Assembly (NCBI GenBank): GCA_030734395.1 | Contig: JAUZTG010000051.1 | Location: 248,001 to 312,000 of the forward strand | DNA length: 64,000 nt | Direction: 5' to 3' | Source: Sarocladium kiliense | Taxonomy: Eukaryota; Ascomycota; Sordariomycetes; Hypocreales; Sarocladiaceae | In this document: piece after piece, positions 20,028 to 32,501 of the stretch | Layout: every line of letters starts with the position of its first letter | Position numbering within the stretch: the stretch's first letter is position 1 | The notes under the pieces: model-generated | The model's input: the letters and a program-made list of their open reading frames with translations, nothing else | What the model was told of the DNA's origin: nothing | Database searches by the model: none | Made by a program: the position numbers and the translations under genes

Positions 20028-22161
20028 TCAATTCGAACATATGGGTCGCTTATGGCAACGGAGGGAGAAGTTATAAACTTAGGCGGGACTTTGGCCTCGT
20101 TGACGGCGTTCTTGTTGCACCTCACTTGTATAAATAAGTAGAACACATACCCTGTATACAACGATTCCCAGGCTTTTAGACGTTGGTCCGGCAGGCATAT
20201 GCAAAGTGAGAAAGGCTTTCGAGGAGTAGACGCGTGATCACGGGATGCGGAATAGCTGCGAGGGCCACTGACACTAAGCAGGGCCTGGACCTACGGACCA
20301 GGCACGTGGCTGATTTGCATGGCGTTTGCGGGTCAACTGGCGAGAAGGTCGGTGAGGCAAGAGTTCTTTGGAGATTATTTGAATGATGCGATCGTGTTGC
20401 CTGATACCACTGGCGGTGGGCCAGTGAGGAGGCGGGGATTCCACACGGTCGCAAAGGAAGCCGCTCTGTGGTGGTTTGATCTACAGTACAGGACGCAAGA
20501 GAGTTTAGCTCTAGCCTTGGACCGCCCGGGGACATGTTCAAAGAACATCGCAGAGGGGTCAGTCTAGCTTCAATGCGACATGCTGCTTCCATTCCTGACC
20601 AACGTAATGCTCGTCTTACGGCTGACTGAGCCTTGTTGATACATGCCAGGCAAGGCTGGATCCATGGCGGATGTCACGGGATCGGTCAATAAGCAGGGTC
20701 TTCTTAGTGGATCGCAAGATGGGGGGAAGAGGAGACGGCCATGACTCTGCGTCAAGGGGAGCATGACACATGTCAGGGTACGTACTGTATTTGGAGGCGA
20801 GTGACGTGCATGTGGTGGTGTGGTGGTGGTAGTGGAGGCTCACGGCCAGCAAAACACGCTGGACGCGGAGCTGTAGCGGGCTGTGGGTGGTGGTCGGCGG
20901 AGGTCGTGGATACCTGGCGGAGAGGTGCGGAATGGCGGGGAGGAAGCTGTACCTGGGTACAGCGGAGGGTCCTGGCGGACCGGACATGAGGGTGCAAAAG
21001 AAGCTGTCTGAAGTTTCTTGGAGGGGTCTGACGGGAATGCTGTCATCGGAGATTGCAGATGTGATTTTTCATCGAGATGGCTTGGAACTATTTGATGCCT
21101 TGAACAGCTGAAGGGAGCCTCCATTCTCTCGCCCTGACGCTGGACACTGCTCATGACAGGCTTTACAGCGATGTTCAGGTGCTGCCACCGCCACTGACCT
21201 CAGGGACCTCCGGGAGGCTGCCACCACCTGCACTGATACTGCACAGTGCTGCTCTTATCACATCCCGCCTCTGCAACTCGTGCATCATAACCAAGCAGCC
21301 AGCTCAAACTGGCCTCACCTTGCATCTAGAGTCGCATCCCAGCTCGACAATCACTTCTCCATCCTTCACCTTGACGGCTTCTCGGAACTTTGCCCCTCCC
21401 AGCCTTCATCTCCTTTCCCTTGGTGTCAGCCGGGTGCTCCAATTTGCATAGTAGCACCCACTTGGTTGCGCTGCCGAGACGCGGGTTCTGCTTGCCGCTC
21501 CTCCCTCCCCGTCACCAGCTTCACCACTCCACCTGGTTTCTATTTTCTTCGCTGCAAACGAGTCAATTGGCAGATATTTTCCTTCTCCTCAGAACAATCC
21601 TACAATCATCAACCTCATCTCATCTCCGAAGAAAATGGCAAACACCTCTCCTCAACAGGCAATCCTCGCTCAACCCTCTGGCTGGTCCTGAGTGTGTCCG
21701 CCAACAAACCCTGCAAGCTTGCTCGCCCGCCCTTTGATAACGAGCATTGCACCTCCTCGCGAACTCTCAAAATCGCATTTACCAATCTCATTTCCCCGCA
21801 TTCAGGGTCTCTGTGTTCTGACCTATCGTGGCTTTGCATTTCTGGTCTTCTTTTTGACACCTCCTATCCGACACCGGACCCGGTCCCTGACCGCTGTGGT
21901 TTTGGCGGATCACGCGCCCATTCCGTGTCGTGTCTCGTGCTCACGACCCTTGCTTTGGACCCCTACTCACCGTTTCGCTACCGCACCGAAGCCGGCCTTC
22001 GTCGGCTCAGTCGAGGCCTAGGACCCTGATATATCGGGTTCTACACTCTTCTCGACCAGTGTCAACACCAGCATTTAGCATTCGCATAGCATTGCAACCT
22101 CCAGCCCAGCTCCTGGTGCTTGGTAGCGGCAGGCTCGCTTCCTCTGATCCTACTAGGCGAC
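20028..22161. promoter_or_regulatory. Long upstream region of GDE1, CT-rich in its right half
   Basis: No convincing gene. The part from about 21200 to 22161 is pyrimidine-rich and free of coding character, typical of a fungal promoter and 5' leader. The left part holds the 3' flank of the previous gene and a GT-rich stretch near 20810-20850. Confidence 0.55.
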
Positions 22162-25100
22162 ATGAAGTTTGGACGGAAGTGAGACACCTCCTCTCAATGA
22201 TGCTAGGGAACTCAATTGGCAATGCTGACGTACGACCTCCTTTTCATAGTTTACCACGGAACCAGGTGCCCGAGTGGGCTTCCTCATACATCAACTACAA
22301 GGGCCTCAAGAAGCTCATCAAGTCGGCCGCGCAGAAGGCCAAACTTGGAGAGCCCGTCGATCCTGCAGGTGGGAATAACATGCCCTCATGACCCCTCTGG
22401 GCTGAGCCCAATCCCCTGACTTGACGAACACAGAATTCTTCTTTGCCCTGGATCGAAACCTCGAAGATGTCGATTTCTTCTACAACAAGAAGTTCGGCGA
22501 AGCTTGCCGCCGGCTGAACCTCCTTCACAATCGCTATGGCCGTATTCCCGATGTCGTCGCGACCCTTGACCGAGATGAGGTTGAGGAAGCCATGGGTGCA
22601 CTTCTTGAGTTGAGAAGCCAGCTGCGAAACCTTCAGTGGTTTGGCGAGATCAATCGCCGTGGCTTTGTCAAGATTACGAAGAAGCTGGACAAGAAGGTGC
22701 CAGGCATTGCTACGCAACATCGCTACATTTCGACGAAAGTCGACCCAAAGGCGTTTGCCAAAGATGGCAACACTGCCCGGCTACTGGTCGAGATCAACCG
22801 TTGGCTGTCCATACTCGGTGAGGCACAGACATTTGATGACTCTACCTCTGACCGTTCAACTCGCTCGCTCGGCCGAGTATCAAACAAAGCTATGCTGAAT
22901 TTGCCCCAGGCACAGCTTGATGTTCTGGACAATGCTGTACGCACTGACTGTGTTGACTCCCTCAAGGATGGTCTTCGAGACACCAACATTCAGCTCGGCA
23001 CCGAATCCTCGCAAACCTTGCTTCTCAACCTTCTACAGAGGTCAATCTCGGGGCGGTCCAGAAAGTGCATCACTTACCTTCTTGAGAACCTGCAAGACTT
23101 GGACGAATCAGAAGACATCAACGGGAGAAACTGCCTTCATCGGCTGGTAATTCACATTGGTCGCGTCAAGTCTGCACCTCAGCACCACGATGCAGCGAAC
23201 ACGTATCCTGTTCCTGTCGGAACGCAGTTCGATCACAGGCACCCGCAAGGTGCCGCGCCGAACGCTGCCAACCGAAAGCCGGACACACAGATTCTCCTGG
23301 GCAAGGACGACGAAGCCATTCAGATTCTAATCTACCTCCTCGACAACCTGGCTCCTCGCCAGCGGATTGCTCTGAAGGCCAGAGATTCGTTTGGGCGACT
23401 ACCACTCCACTATGCAGCTCAGTATGGCTTCGTGGTGGTTTGTCAGATCATCATGGCCAAGATGCAGGAGTGGGATCAGTTCGACTCCAAGGATGGCATT
23501 GACGCTCCCGAATGGCAAGATAATGATGGATACGCCCCCCTCCATCTCAGCGTCATGGGTGGTCATGCTCTCGCGACTGAAGCCTTGTTGAAGGGAGAGA
23601 ACTGGCAAGGCTCAAGTGAGAGCAAGGATCACATTCGAAAGACGACATCTCGATCTGGCGCTGTTTTGACTATGGCTACCAAGTCCAATTTCAAGATCAT
23701 TGTTGATCTTCTCGTCAACGCCGGCGTGGATATCAACTGGACTGATGAGCAGGGCGAGTCTGCCCTCCACATCGCGGCCAGATTCGGTCATGACGAGTGC
23801 GCTGGTATCATCTTGCGAGGAAACGGCTCTCAGAAGGCGGACCTCGAAATTGTTGAGAAGTCATACGCATGGACACCCCTACACGTTGCTGCCGTCGACG
23901 GTCAGCTTAAGATCGTCGAGATGCTCATCGAGGCTGGTTCTGATCTCGCCAAACCTGATTCATCAGGATGGACTGCAAAAGAGCACGCTGCTCTCCGTGG
24001 CCATATGTCAATCGCACGGCTACTTGCCAAGCATACGAGAGACGAGGAGACTGAGGCAAAGATATCACCATCACTTGCTCCGACGAATCCTCCTGGCGCG
24101 CTCTCCATTGGTGAGCGTAGATCAAACGGCACCGGCAACAACAGCAACATGCGGACTTCAGCCGAGCCTGTCAAGACGTTCGGTCATCGTTACCTGACCA
24201 ACGAGAGTCTTGTGCTCGTGAGTCTCGGGTCGATGGATATGCGCAAGACGACCGAGGCAGTTAGTTTGGACCAGGTGCCTCTGACCGAAGCGCACAACAC
24301 CCAGCTGGATACTGCTCTGTCTGTGGTCGTGTCCGCAAACGGAGCACAGGGCGAGCCCAGCATCATTGACTTGCCCGTTTCCGAGAACATATCTACAGAA
24401 CCCATTGTCTTTACCACCAAGGAGTTCTCCAAGGTCAAGCTGTTGTTCGACATTGTACCCACCTACTCGGGTAGTGAGAAGAACAAGATTGGTCGTGCCG
24501 TAGCTCTGCTATCGTCGGTCAAGCCCACGATCGGGATGCAGCGCATGAATTTGCAGGGTGATGTCTGCGTTCCCATCATGTCGAGCAGTCTTGATGTAAT
24601 CGGCGTGGTCAACTTCAACTTTCTGGTAATCACGCCATTTCACCATCCCAACATGGAGATTACGTCGAGACAGACGTACTGGAAGAAACTTGAGTCGACT
24701 ATGCTCATCGGTCATCGCGGACTGGGGAAGAACATCACATCGAATCGGTCGTTGCAGCTTGGAGAGAACACTCTTCCCTCGTTCATTGCAGCCGCCAATC
24801 TGGGTGCTCAGTATGTCGAGTTCGATGTCCAACTTACCAAGGACCATGTTCCCGTCATCTACCATGACTTCTTGGTCAGCGAGACTGGTATCGATGCGCC
24901 AGTACATACCCTCACCCTGGAACAGTTCCTGCACATCAATCCCGACAGTACCCGTAACGGACACCACACAAATGGGCACAAGTCAGGAGGCCGCGTGGAT
25001 TCTGTGAAGCGGACTAGGAGCAGCAGCTTCACTCCTCGGCGCACAAACTCCGTGGGTTTCATTGGAGAAAAGAACGCTGAGCTCGAGGAGCGCATGAAAC

Positions 25101-25830
25101 ATACGCGAGACTTCAAGGAGAAGGGCTTCAAGGCCAACTCGCGAGGCAACTTCATTCAGGCTCCTTTCGCCACCCTCGAGGATCTGTTCCGCAAACTACC
25201 CGAGAATATTGGATTCAACATCGAGATGAAGTATCCCATGCTTCACGAGAGTGAAGAGCATGAAATGGATACTTATGCCGTGGAACTGAACTCTTTCTGC
25301 GACACTGTCCTGTCCAAAGTCTATGACCTTGCCGGCGAGCGGCACATCATTTTCAGCTCGTTCAACCCAGACATTTGCCTTTGTCTGAGCTACAAACAAC
25401 CTTCAATTCCTATCCTCTTCCTCAGCGACTCTGGATGCAGCCCCGTCGGCGACATCCGAGCTTCCTCTCTGCAAGAGGCTATCAGATTCGCCAGTCGTTG
25501 GAACCTGCTGGGTATTGTCTCGGCTGCTGAACCTCTGATCAACAGTCCTCGCCTTGTCAAAGTTGTCAAGGAGAATGGACTCGTGTGCGTCAGTTACGGA
25601 ACGCTCAATAATGACAGTATCATGGTTCAGGTTAGTATCTATCGCTCTGGATAACGTAGCTACGGGACAGCTCGCTAACGACACTACAGAGACAAGTCAA
25701 GGAGGGAATTGACGCCGTCATTGTGGACAGCGTACTCGCCATTCGCAAGGGTCTCACTACAAGCTCAGCGGAGACGGCGGAGAATTCAGATAATGGGATT
25801 AAGTCAGAGGAGGAAAGTGCTGTGGTGTGA
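22162..25830 (+). CDS. GDE1: Glycerophosphocholine phosphodiesterase Gde1 (SPX-ankyrin-GDPD)
   Basis: Four exons: 22162-22178, 22250-22368, 22434-25630 and 25690-25830; all phases fit, 1157 residues. The tiny first exon encodes MKFGR plus part of Asn, giving the SPX start MKFGRNLPRNQVPEWASSYI. SPX domains sense inositol pyrophosphates and so phosphate status. The middle has an ankyrin array (LPLHYAAQYG, APLHLSVMGG, SALHIAARFG, TPLHVAAVDG, WTAKEHAALRG). The C-terminal GDPD domain has the catalytic HRG at about residue 806, then GENTLPSFIAAANLGAQYVEFDVQ, VIYHDF and the FNIEMK segment. Yeast Gde1 hydrolyses glycerophosphocholine to choline and glycerol-3-phosphate in the cytosol. A low-complexity basic insert (KRTRSSSFTPRRTNS) sits inside the GDPD domain. 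The call is secure; gene regulation by phosphate is inferred from the yeast homologue. Confidence 0.95.
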
Positions 25831-28800
25831 AGTGAAAAGGGTAGAAAACACAGCCTCCTCGACAGGCTGGGATACAGAACCGCTACGAGCGGGTGATGGA
25901 CAGACATGGCCAGTGTGTTTCTTCGTTTGAATGCGCACCAAGCATGAGATCCGGCGTTTTCGGGGGAGAAGAGCAAGATGAGGGGAGGTGATGAGGACCC
26001 TACATAGCCCTAGGACCTGATTTAAGGTCGTCTGAATGCATACACGGACTTATGCCGTTTTTCTTTACGGAGGTCACCAGTTTACACGGTCGTACAACAT
26101 TCTAAATATCCTCACCCTGTATATGATGGTGCGCTGTTGCAGGTTTGCTACTGAACGAAGGCGCACGGTGCTGTTTTCCTGTGGTCAATGCGCCAGTGTT
26201 GGGGACAGTCTGAGTTAACAAATGATTGTGCACTGACACAGCTATCAGGTCGGGTTTATCCTTGGTTTCTCGACTATGTACCTTTGCCAAGCAACATCTC
26301 GGAGTCGGCATGAGGTATGGCCCATCAACCTGAACGAAGGGTTGTTTTTTAACACTTCCGCTTTTGTCAAGAGGGAGGTAAATCATATTCAGTTTCTTTC
26401 CTTTGAACGGGTCGTTTATGATGCAGACCTCTGGGGACACTCCTCGTTGTTACCTGACTGCCGTGTATGACTGAGTTCATATCTTCCAACGACGTGTGCT
26501 TGAGTAATGAAGCACAAGATCCAACTGCTTAACATAGTTAGATGCTGCAGTCAATGATTCGTCCTCACTACATCCTAGGTATCAAATCACACTGTAAGGT
26601 ATATTGGAAACGCACACCCGTGTGAGAACATCTGCACTGCTTCCTTTCACAGCCCCCCTGTACTCCGAGAAAAAGTATCGTAGGCTACGAACTGAAACTC
26701 AAACACCTGTGCCTCAACCCGATTCCGCCCATGAACCGATGTAATCTCGCTACCTAGGCCCGTACCAGAAGCATGTGAATTCTTGAATCATGAATACGAC
26801 TCTATCTTCAAGAATAGAGTGCACGATTCAGAGGGGATCAGCACCTCGGACTGAGTATCCTATCTGGAGCCTATGACAGTGTTGCATCAGGGAGGATAGT
26901 TTCGGAATCGGAAAGAAGAGACAAGGGAGTTATTTCCACGTTCATTCCGCACTGGGCTGAGTCCCACGATGAGAATTGACTTTCGGAGGGCACCAATTGC
27001 CACGCTCTCGCACTAGTGATCTCGCTTCAGGGGCCCACGGCCATGGTGAAGGGTACATTCCTGCCATCGTCAGGTACGCCAAACTCCATGAGGCTGACCT
27101 TGCCGAGAAATGATTGTCAGGTGATCAGCAACAAGTACATCTCGGTAAAGAAGCCACCTTCGCTTATTTGCCTGGGGAACGTCGCTTGGCTAGGTCGTCT
27201 TCGGAAACCAGCCCGCCGTCTCGTAATGTGTTCGCCGCATGCAAGCGATGTGACGCTCTTCTAGGGCTGAGATGCATGCCCTGATTGCTTTCCGCTTGGG
27301 GAGTCACTCCGCGAGGTTTGGTCCTTGATTTGAGTTTGTGTTTCTACACAACAAGCCCCTTGGCGGATTATAGTGTGGTCAGCTGGACGGATTGGAAACA
27401 CTCAGAGTGTGGATAATGCGGCTCACCAGAACCTTGCGTAAATCTTAAATGATGTTTATCAGTGCATGTTTGTCTTGGAAACTCTCCGCCACCAGTCCGT
27501 GGTGTGGCATGAAGTGGATGTCCGGCAGATGATAGCCAGTGCGCGGGGAGTGTTACATTCGGGAAGCTTCGGGACTTTGACAGCTAGGACCGCTGCTTCG
27601 TGTCCCAAAGGAGAGGGAGAGTGCGCCTATAGATGAAGTCTAGGTAAGGTGTGCAATTGGCTAGATCGTGTTGAGCGGGCACGGTACGGGCACCGTTGTT
27701 TGATAATACTGCACGGACGTGGATAGGAGAGGAACTTTGGATATCGGGGGCCAAGAGTCCCTCTCTTACGAACATGTACACAATACTCGAGAACCTAGGG
27801 CGAAAAGGAGATAGTGGAGGATATGCTAACAGCATTCGGATATAGAGCCGAAAACAAAAGTGCATCCGCTCGTGAGACAATGAATCTGTCACTTCTCTGC
27901 CGAGGCTGGTCAGGAGGCTGCGTCTGATGCTCCGCGAGGCGAACGTATCACATGCGCTCTTTGACGTTGATCAGCTCCTATTCCGGCTGCGCTTGCAAAG
28001 CAACCTTGTTCTTGATCATCGTTGACTTCTCGCCATGTGCATAGGGCTGGTTCCGTGCTTCATCGATACGTGTGGCCCATGGTGCCCTTAATGACCTCCC
28101 AAGGTTTCGGGTGTGTCATCCGAATCGATCTGACTGACAGGACCCAAAACCCCCCTAAGCCTCAACAAGCGCATCGGCCGTGTGAGAGTACGCCGGTGGT
28201 CGCTGACCATGATGGCGTAATTACCCTGGAATCATGAACCCGCCCTAGCCCACTCCAGAGAGCAAGCTGGTGAATCTCAAATCATTCTCTCCAAGTGGGT
28301 CGTTCCACCCAACGCGCATCGGAGACTATCGCACAGACTGAAGGGCTTCGGTCTGTGCAGTCATCCACGCAGATGGGCCCACCGCCCGAGGTCGAGATGA
28401 TGGCGAACGGTGACGATGTAATTGCGTCGTTTGTGCTACTGGTTCCAATAGTCTGAACCTGAAGCTCGGGGACAGATGCTGCGTTCCCGGCGTTTGCCCG
28501 AACTATCCTCAGAACACGGGGGACATCCGAAGCGCTGGTCTTGGCCTGCATCCGGACCAATGCACACCGTAAGGGGATCACGCTGCAGAAGCCAGACGCC
28601 CCGTGCTTAGAGGCATGTCTCATCCTCTCACACGCTAAGATGGCGGATCTTTGCCCATGGTGGCCTCTGTCTGGTGCGTGCATGAACCGTGGAGGGCGTT
28701 GAAAGAAGCAAGGTAGCGAGTTATTGCACGCCCATCAATCAAGGTTCGAAGTGATAGCCTGAAGGTCCTCGCAAGCCAAACTATTTCAACCATCCCCGCC

Positions 28801-31800
28801 ACCCTGGAGCAGATTGGCAGGGTCTCAGGTCTGTGCAGATGCAGTGAGCGTGCGCCGCCGGGAGTTGAGGGGGCATCTGGTGCCTCGTGGGTCATGAACA
28901 GTGCGCGTGCAACACAGACATGACTCCGTACCCCAGGCTAGAAAGCGGCCTTCGCTCAGAGCTTCGAAAAGCCACACTCCGCCCCTGGCTTGTTGCATTC
29001 TTGGGCGTCGACGAAAGCATGGCGTCCCTCAGCTGTCTCACCACTCACCGCCACGCCGCAGGTCAGGAACAGCATCCCCAGCCAGCCACAACCTAGCTGT
29101 CCCCCATCTTTTGCAGGCGAGCTAATGAACGTACTCGGGGAATTGAATCCGGCGTAGAGCTCAGCCGGCAACGCCCCCCTTTTGCCTGAGTGGCGCCTCC
29201 CCGTCGTCCCAGCTGGAAGGATCAGCGGCTTGCTCTCGCGTGGCTCGCAAGGTTGCGATCCTCACTTTGGTCACGTAGTCATGTAGTTGGCGCATCCCCA
29301 AGCCCAACGACTAGAATAGCTCCAAAGCTTGCCACGCTGTTTATGTTGCCGTGAAATGAGGGCTCACGCCCCCTCCATCACCCAGCGGCATTGCTGACAG
29401 TGGTCCAGCACCTTCGTAAGAATTCTAGACCTTTTGTTGGCTCAACTATCCGGCGGCTGCCGAGTCGGCGCGCACACGGCGCGGTAGGCGCTATACCTCG
29501 TAGATAGGACATTGAGTCAGGGCCCCTGAACCGACTGTGAAAAGGATGCCTGCTTTGCTTTTGGGGCCGCACGTACGAGTACTCCGTAGGTACGAGATCC
29601 CACCTACTTAACCGCCTGGCCCAGAAGTATTTCCCTGATGATGATCCGTTCCTAACCCTAGTGATCGGCGCCAGTGTTAGCTCGTCACGGGTTATCCGCG
29701 CGCCGTAGACTAACGTCTTCGGAAAATGGTACGAAGTGCTTGCCAGATGAGGGAGGATGGCCGCTTGTGTCAACTCAAGTGCCTTCACCCACGTCGTCCC
29801 ACGATGGATAGCCACGATACGTCTCCGCTGCTGGTGTCGAATTGCTGTACTTGCCGGGCAGACCTCGTACCCTGCTTTGACAATGACAGCGATGCCCCTG
29901 GTTGCTCTGCTGCGGCTGGTGTCCCCCGCACAATGGACCCCTACAGCGATCATCCGTCGTCGATCTCTGGTGCATACCGACCTCCGTGGTGATCATGGTG
30001 GGGTCCGGCAATCGAAGTTAGCAATCTGCTGGCTCTTCCAAGCGGATATGCACGCTCGGCGACAAGGCGAGGGCGCAACCTGACAACCCACGACACAGCT
30101 ACTGTGGAGCAAGACAATGTCACTGCAGTTGACTGGGCCAGTGACCTATTCTGTCCCGGCTCCATCATTTCAACCTGTGTGGTAATAGTCCCATGGTCTC
30201 GTATTGGTATTTTGATTGCGCGATGTCCGCTGAGAGACCAACCTGCTTCCGATTGGACGTAGCGGCCACAGCTGGCAAGGGTTGCGCCGAGTAAGCATGC
30301 CCAGCCTTGGAGGTCTGTAGCTAGTGACGGCGTGACCGGATCTGACCAGTCTAAAATTCATCACCAACGATTCGCTTCCGCCCCGTCAACGGTGGCGCCT
30401 GGATTAGTCCTGGCTCTTTTAGGCGAAGGACGGAATTGACTGAGTCTGTTGACCGTTTCACTCGACTGTCTTGGGAGCTCCGTAGTCGTACGCTGGCTCA
30501 CCCACTGGGCGGTTCAGCTGTTCTGTAAGTTCCGAGATTAGCATTGGAAATTGCCCATGACGGGCAAGGCAGAACCACACGCAGGTGGAAAGGCTCCTAA
30601 TTAGCTTCGGGATTTGGAGTACTTGATAGTCATTTGCCAAATGACGCAGATTGTTCATCCAGTAGCTTCGGACAAGCAGGCTCGGCTTCAAAATGACTGA
30701 TTGGACCCTTGCCGGTGATGCGCGGCAGAGAATCCTCAGTCTAAGCAACCGGTCATACTGACGGACAAGGCCATAGTGGGATTCGAACCCCCACCCATCT
30801 GAAGAGGAACTCGTGGCCTGCCTCAATCCCTTTTGACCGCCACCATCCCGTCCATCCGTGGGAGCGATCATTGCCCTGTTGCATCTGCCACATGAGTGAC
30901 AGCATGAGGCGTTGGAGCGAGCACCAAAGGCGCCGAAAACGTAAAGTAGAGTATATGCGATCCGTTTCCTTGCATACGACACGCTGATCGTGCTGCCCAA
31001 CTCTAGGGCCGCGGATTCCTGCAGGCCCGAGTCAAGACTGAGGTTCGCGAAATTCGGTTGAATTAGGCAGATAGGTTTCATGCCTGAGACGTGCAAATGC
31101 CTGTGAAAAGCCTTGAGCCCGGCGTCGAGGAGACGCGGGGGGTTCCAGTCGGCTGGGGAGTCGGTAAAGACCATTGCATGGACGCGCCTTGAAAGCCAGA
31201 CGACGTGACAGCAAACAAGAAGACACAATGACTTCGGCTTATGTTCTATCAACCGCCGGCAAATTGGCTCTGAATGATGCCAGGGAGCTGTGCTAGAATC
31301 TGGGAACCTGCATACTGTCGAAAGAAGAGGCGTCTTATCGCCACGGGCAAGCAAGGCCAAAGGGGAGACGTGGTGAGTTTTTATTGGAACGACCACCATC
31401 CAATGTCGTAAGCTGGCACCTGATCAACCGAAATACTTGAGTTTGAGGAAAACTCCAAAGTAGAGAATTCTGAGATGCGAAGTCGTTATCTTAGAGTGAG
31501 TCTTTTCAACAGAAGGCTGAGGCTGGAACCACTCCGCATGACTCAAAGTCTTCCTGGCCGCCGATGAATAAGGCTTGCTTTCACAGGCAATGCTTTTGTT
31601 ATAGAGGTCCCCAACAGACCCGCCTCGTACAAGTGAAGCAGATGGTCTGAAAGTCCCCATCTGCGCTTAGAACGAAGCTGTTCGTATATCCTGCGTTCAG
31701 AAGCGTGGCCCAGCGCCGGGATACGGCACAGTAAAGCCTCGTAACCTCTGGTCCATGGTCTTTGGTCCTCTGGCCTGCATGAGATAGAGAGGCAATGGTC

Positions 31801-32470
31801 TCATTGACCATGTTCTCGGTCGATCAGAGCCATGGAGGCTTCGTTGCGTCGCTGGCATCAGTCCTCATTGAGATTCTGAATTTATCAAGCTTGCCTCGAA
31901 AGGACGAATTACCGGGAGTATGCCTCACTGTCGTTATGAGGCTAAGGTCTTTCGATCTGATACCTGAACATTGCACGAGCAATCACTCTCATGTAGGTCG
32001 TGTGTCCCGCTTGGTGAGTGCCGCAATAGCGATCGTTGCCTGTGCGTGTGTAAAGCCACAGACACCCTACTGATAGTGCTGAAAACAGCCCCGTTGAAAA
32101 TGGTGTCGTCGATCGGCGTGTACATTCGAAAACAACTTCTTTGAATTGTTGTTCTCGGGACTAGCTATCGTGGACCTTACGCATTGAGTGTATCATGAGG
32201 TTTGTGGTCTAGCTCAAGACATGTTATGAATTACTGTCCCCTGCAAGGGTTGGAGCCCGAGCTCCGGGCACATGGCTCCCCTGCCTTGGCAAGACATCTC
32301 CGGAGCATGCACCTGCCAGGCGGGAGACCAGAAGCGAGCATTGGCTTCGGGATCCCCTCCCTCCTTCACGAGGCGAGGCTCAAGCATAATCGCTGAATGT
32401 TGGCACAAGAAGTGAAAGCCGAGTTACGCCAAATTTGACTGCCGGTGCATGAAATTGGTTCAGTCATATT

Positions 32471-32501
<31 letters not shown>

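Noticed and set aside
20303..20308. CACGTG, a Pho4/NUC-1-type site upstream of GDE1
   Set aside because: It lies ~1.85 kb from the ATG and the hexamer occurs several times in the window at about the chance rate.
29378..29953. 191-codon minus-strand frame in the gene desert
   Set aside because: Composition and frame overlap look random, with no recognisable motif.
30770..30835. Possible tRNA gene on the minus strand
   Set aside because: Only a T-arm-like stretch is present. No acceptor pairing or D arm at the correct distance, and one T-stem mismatch.
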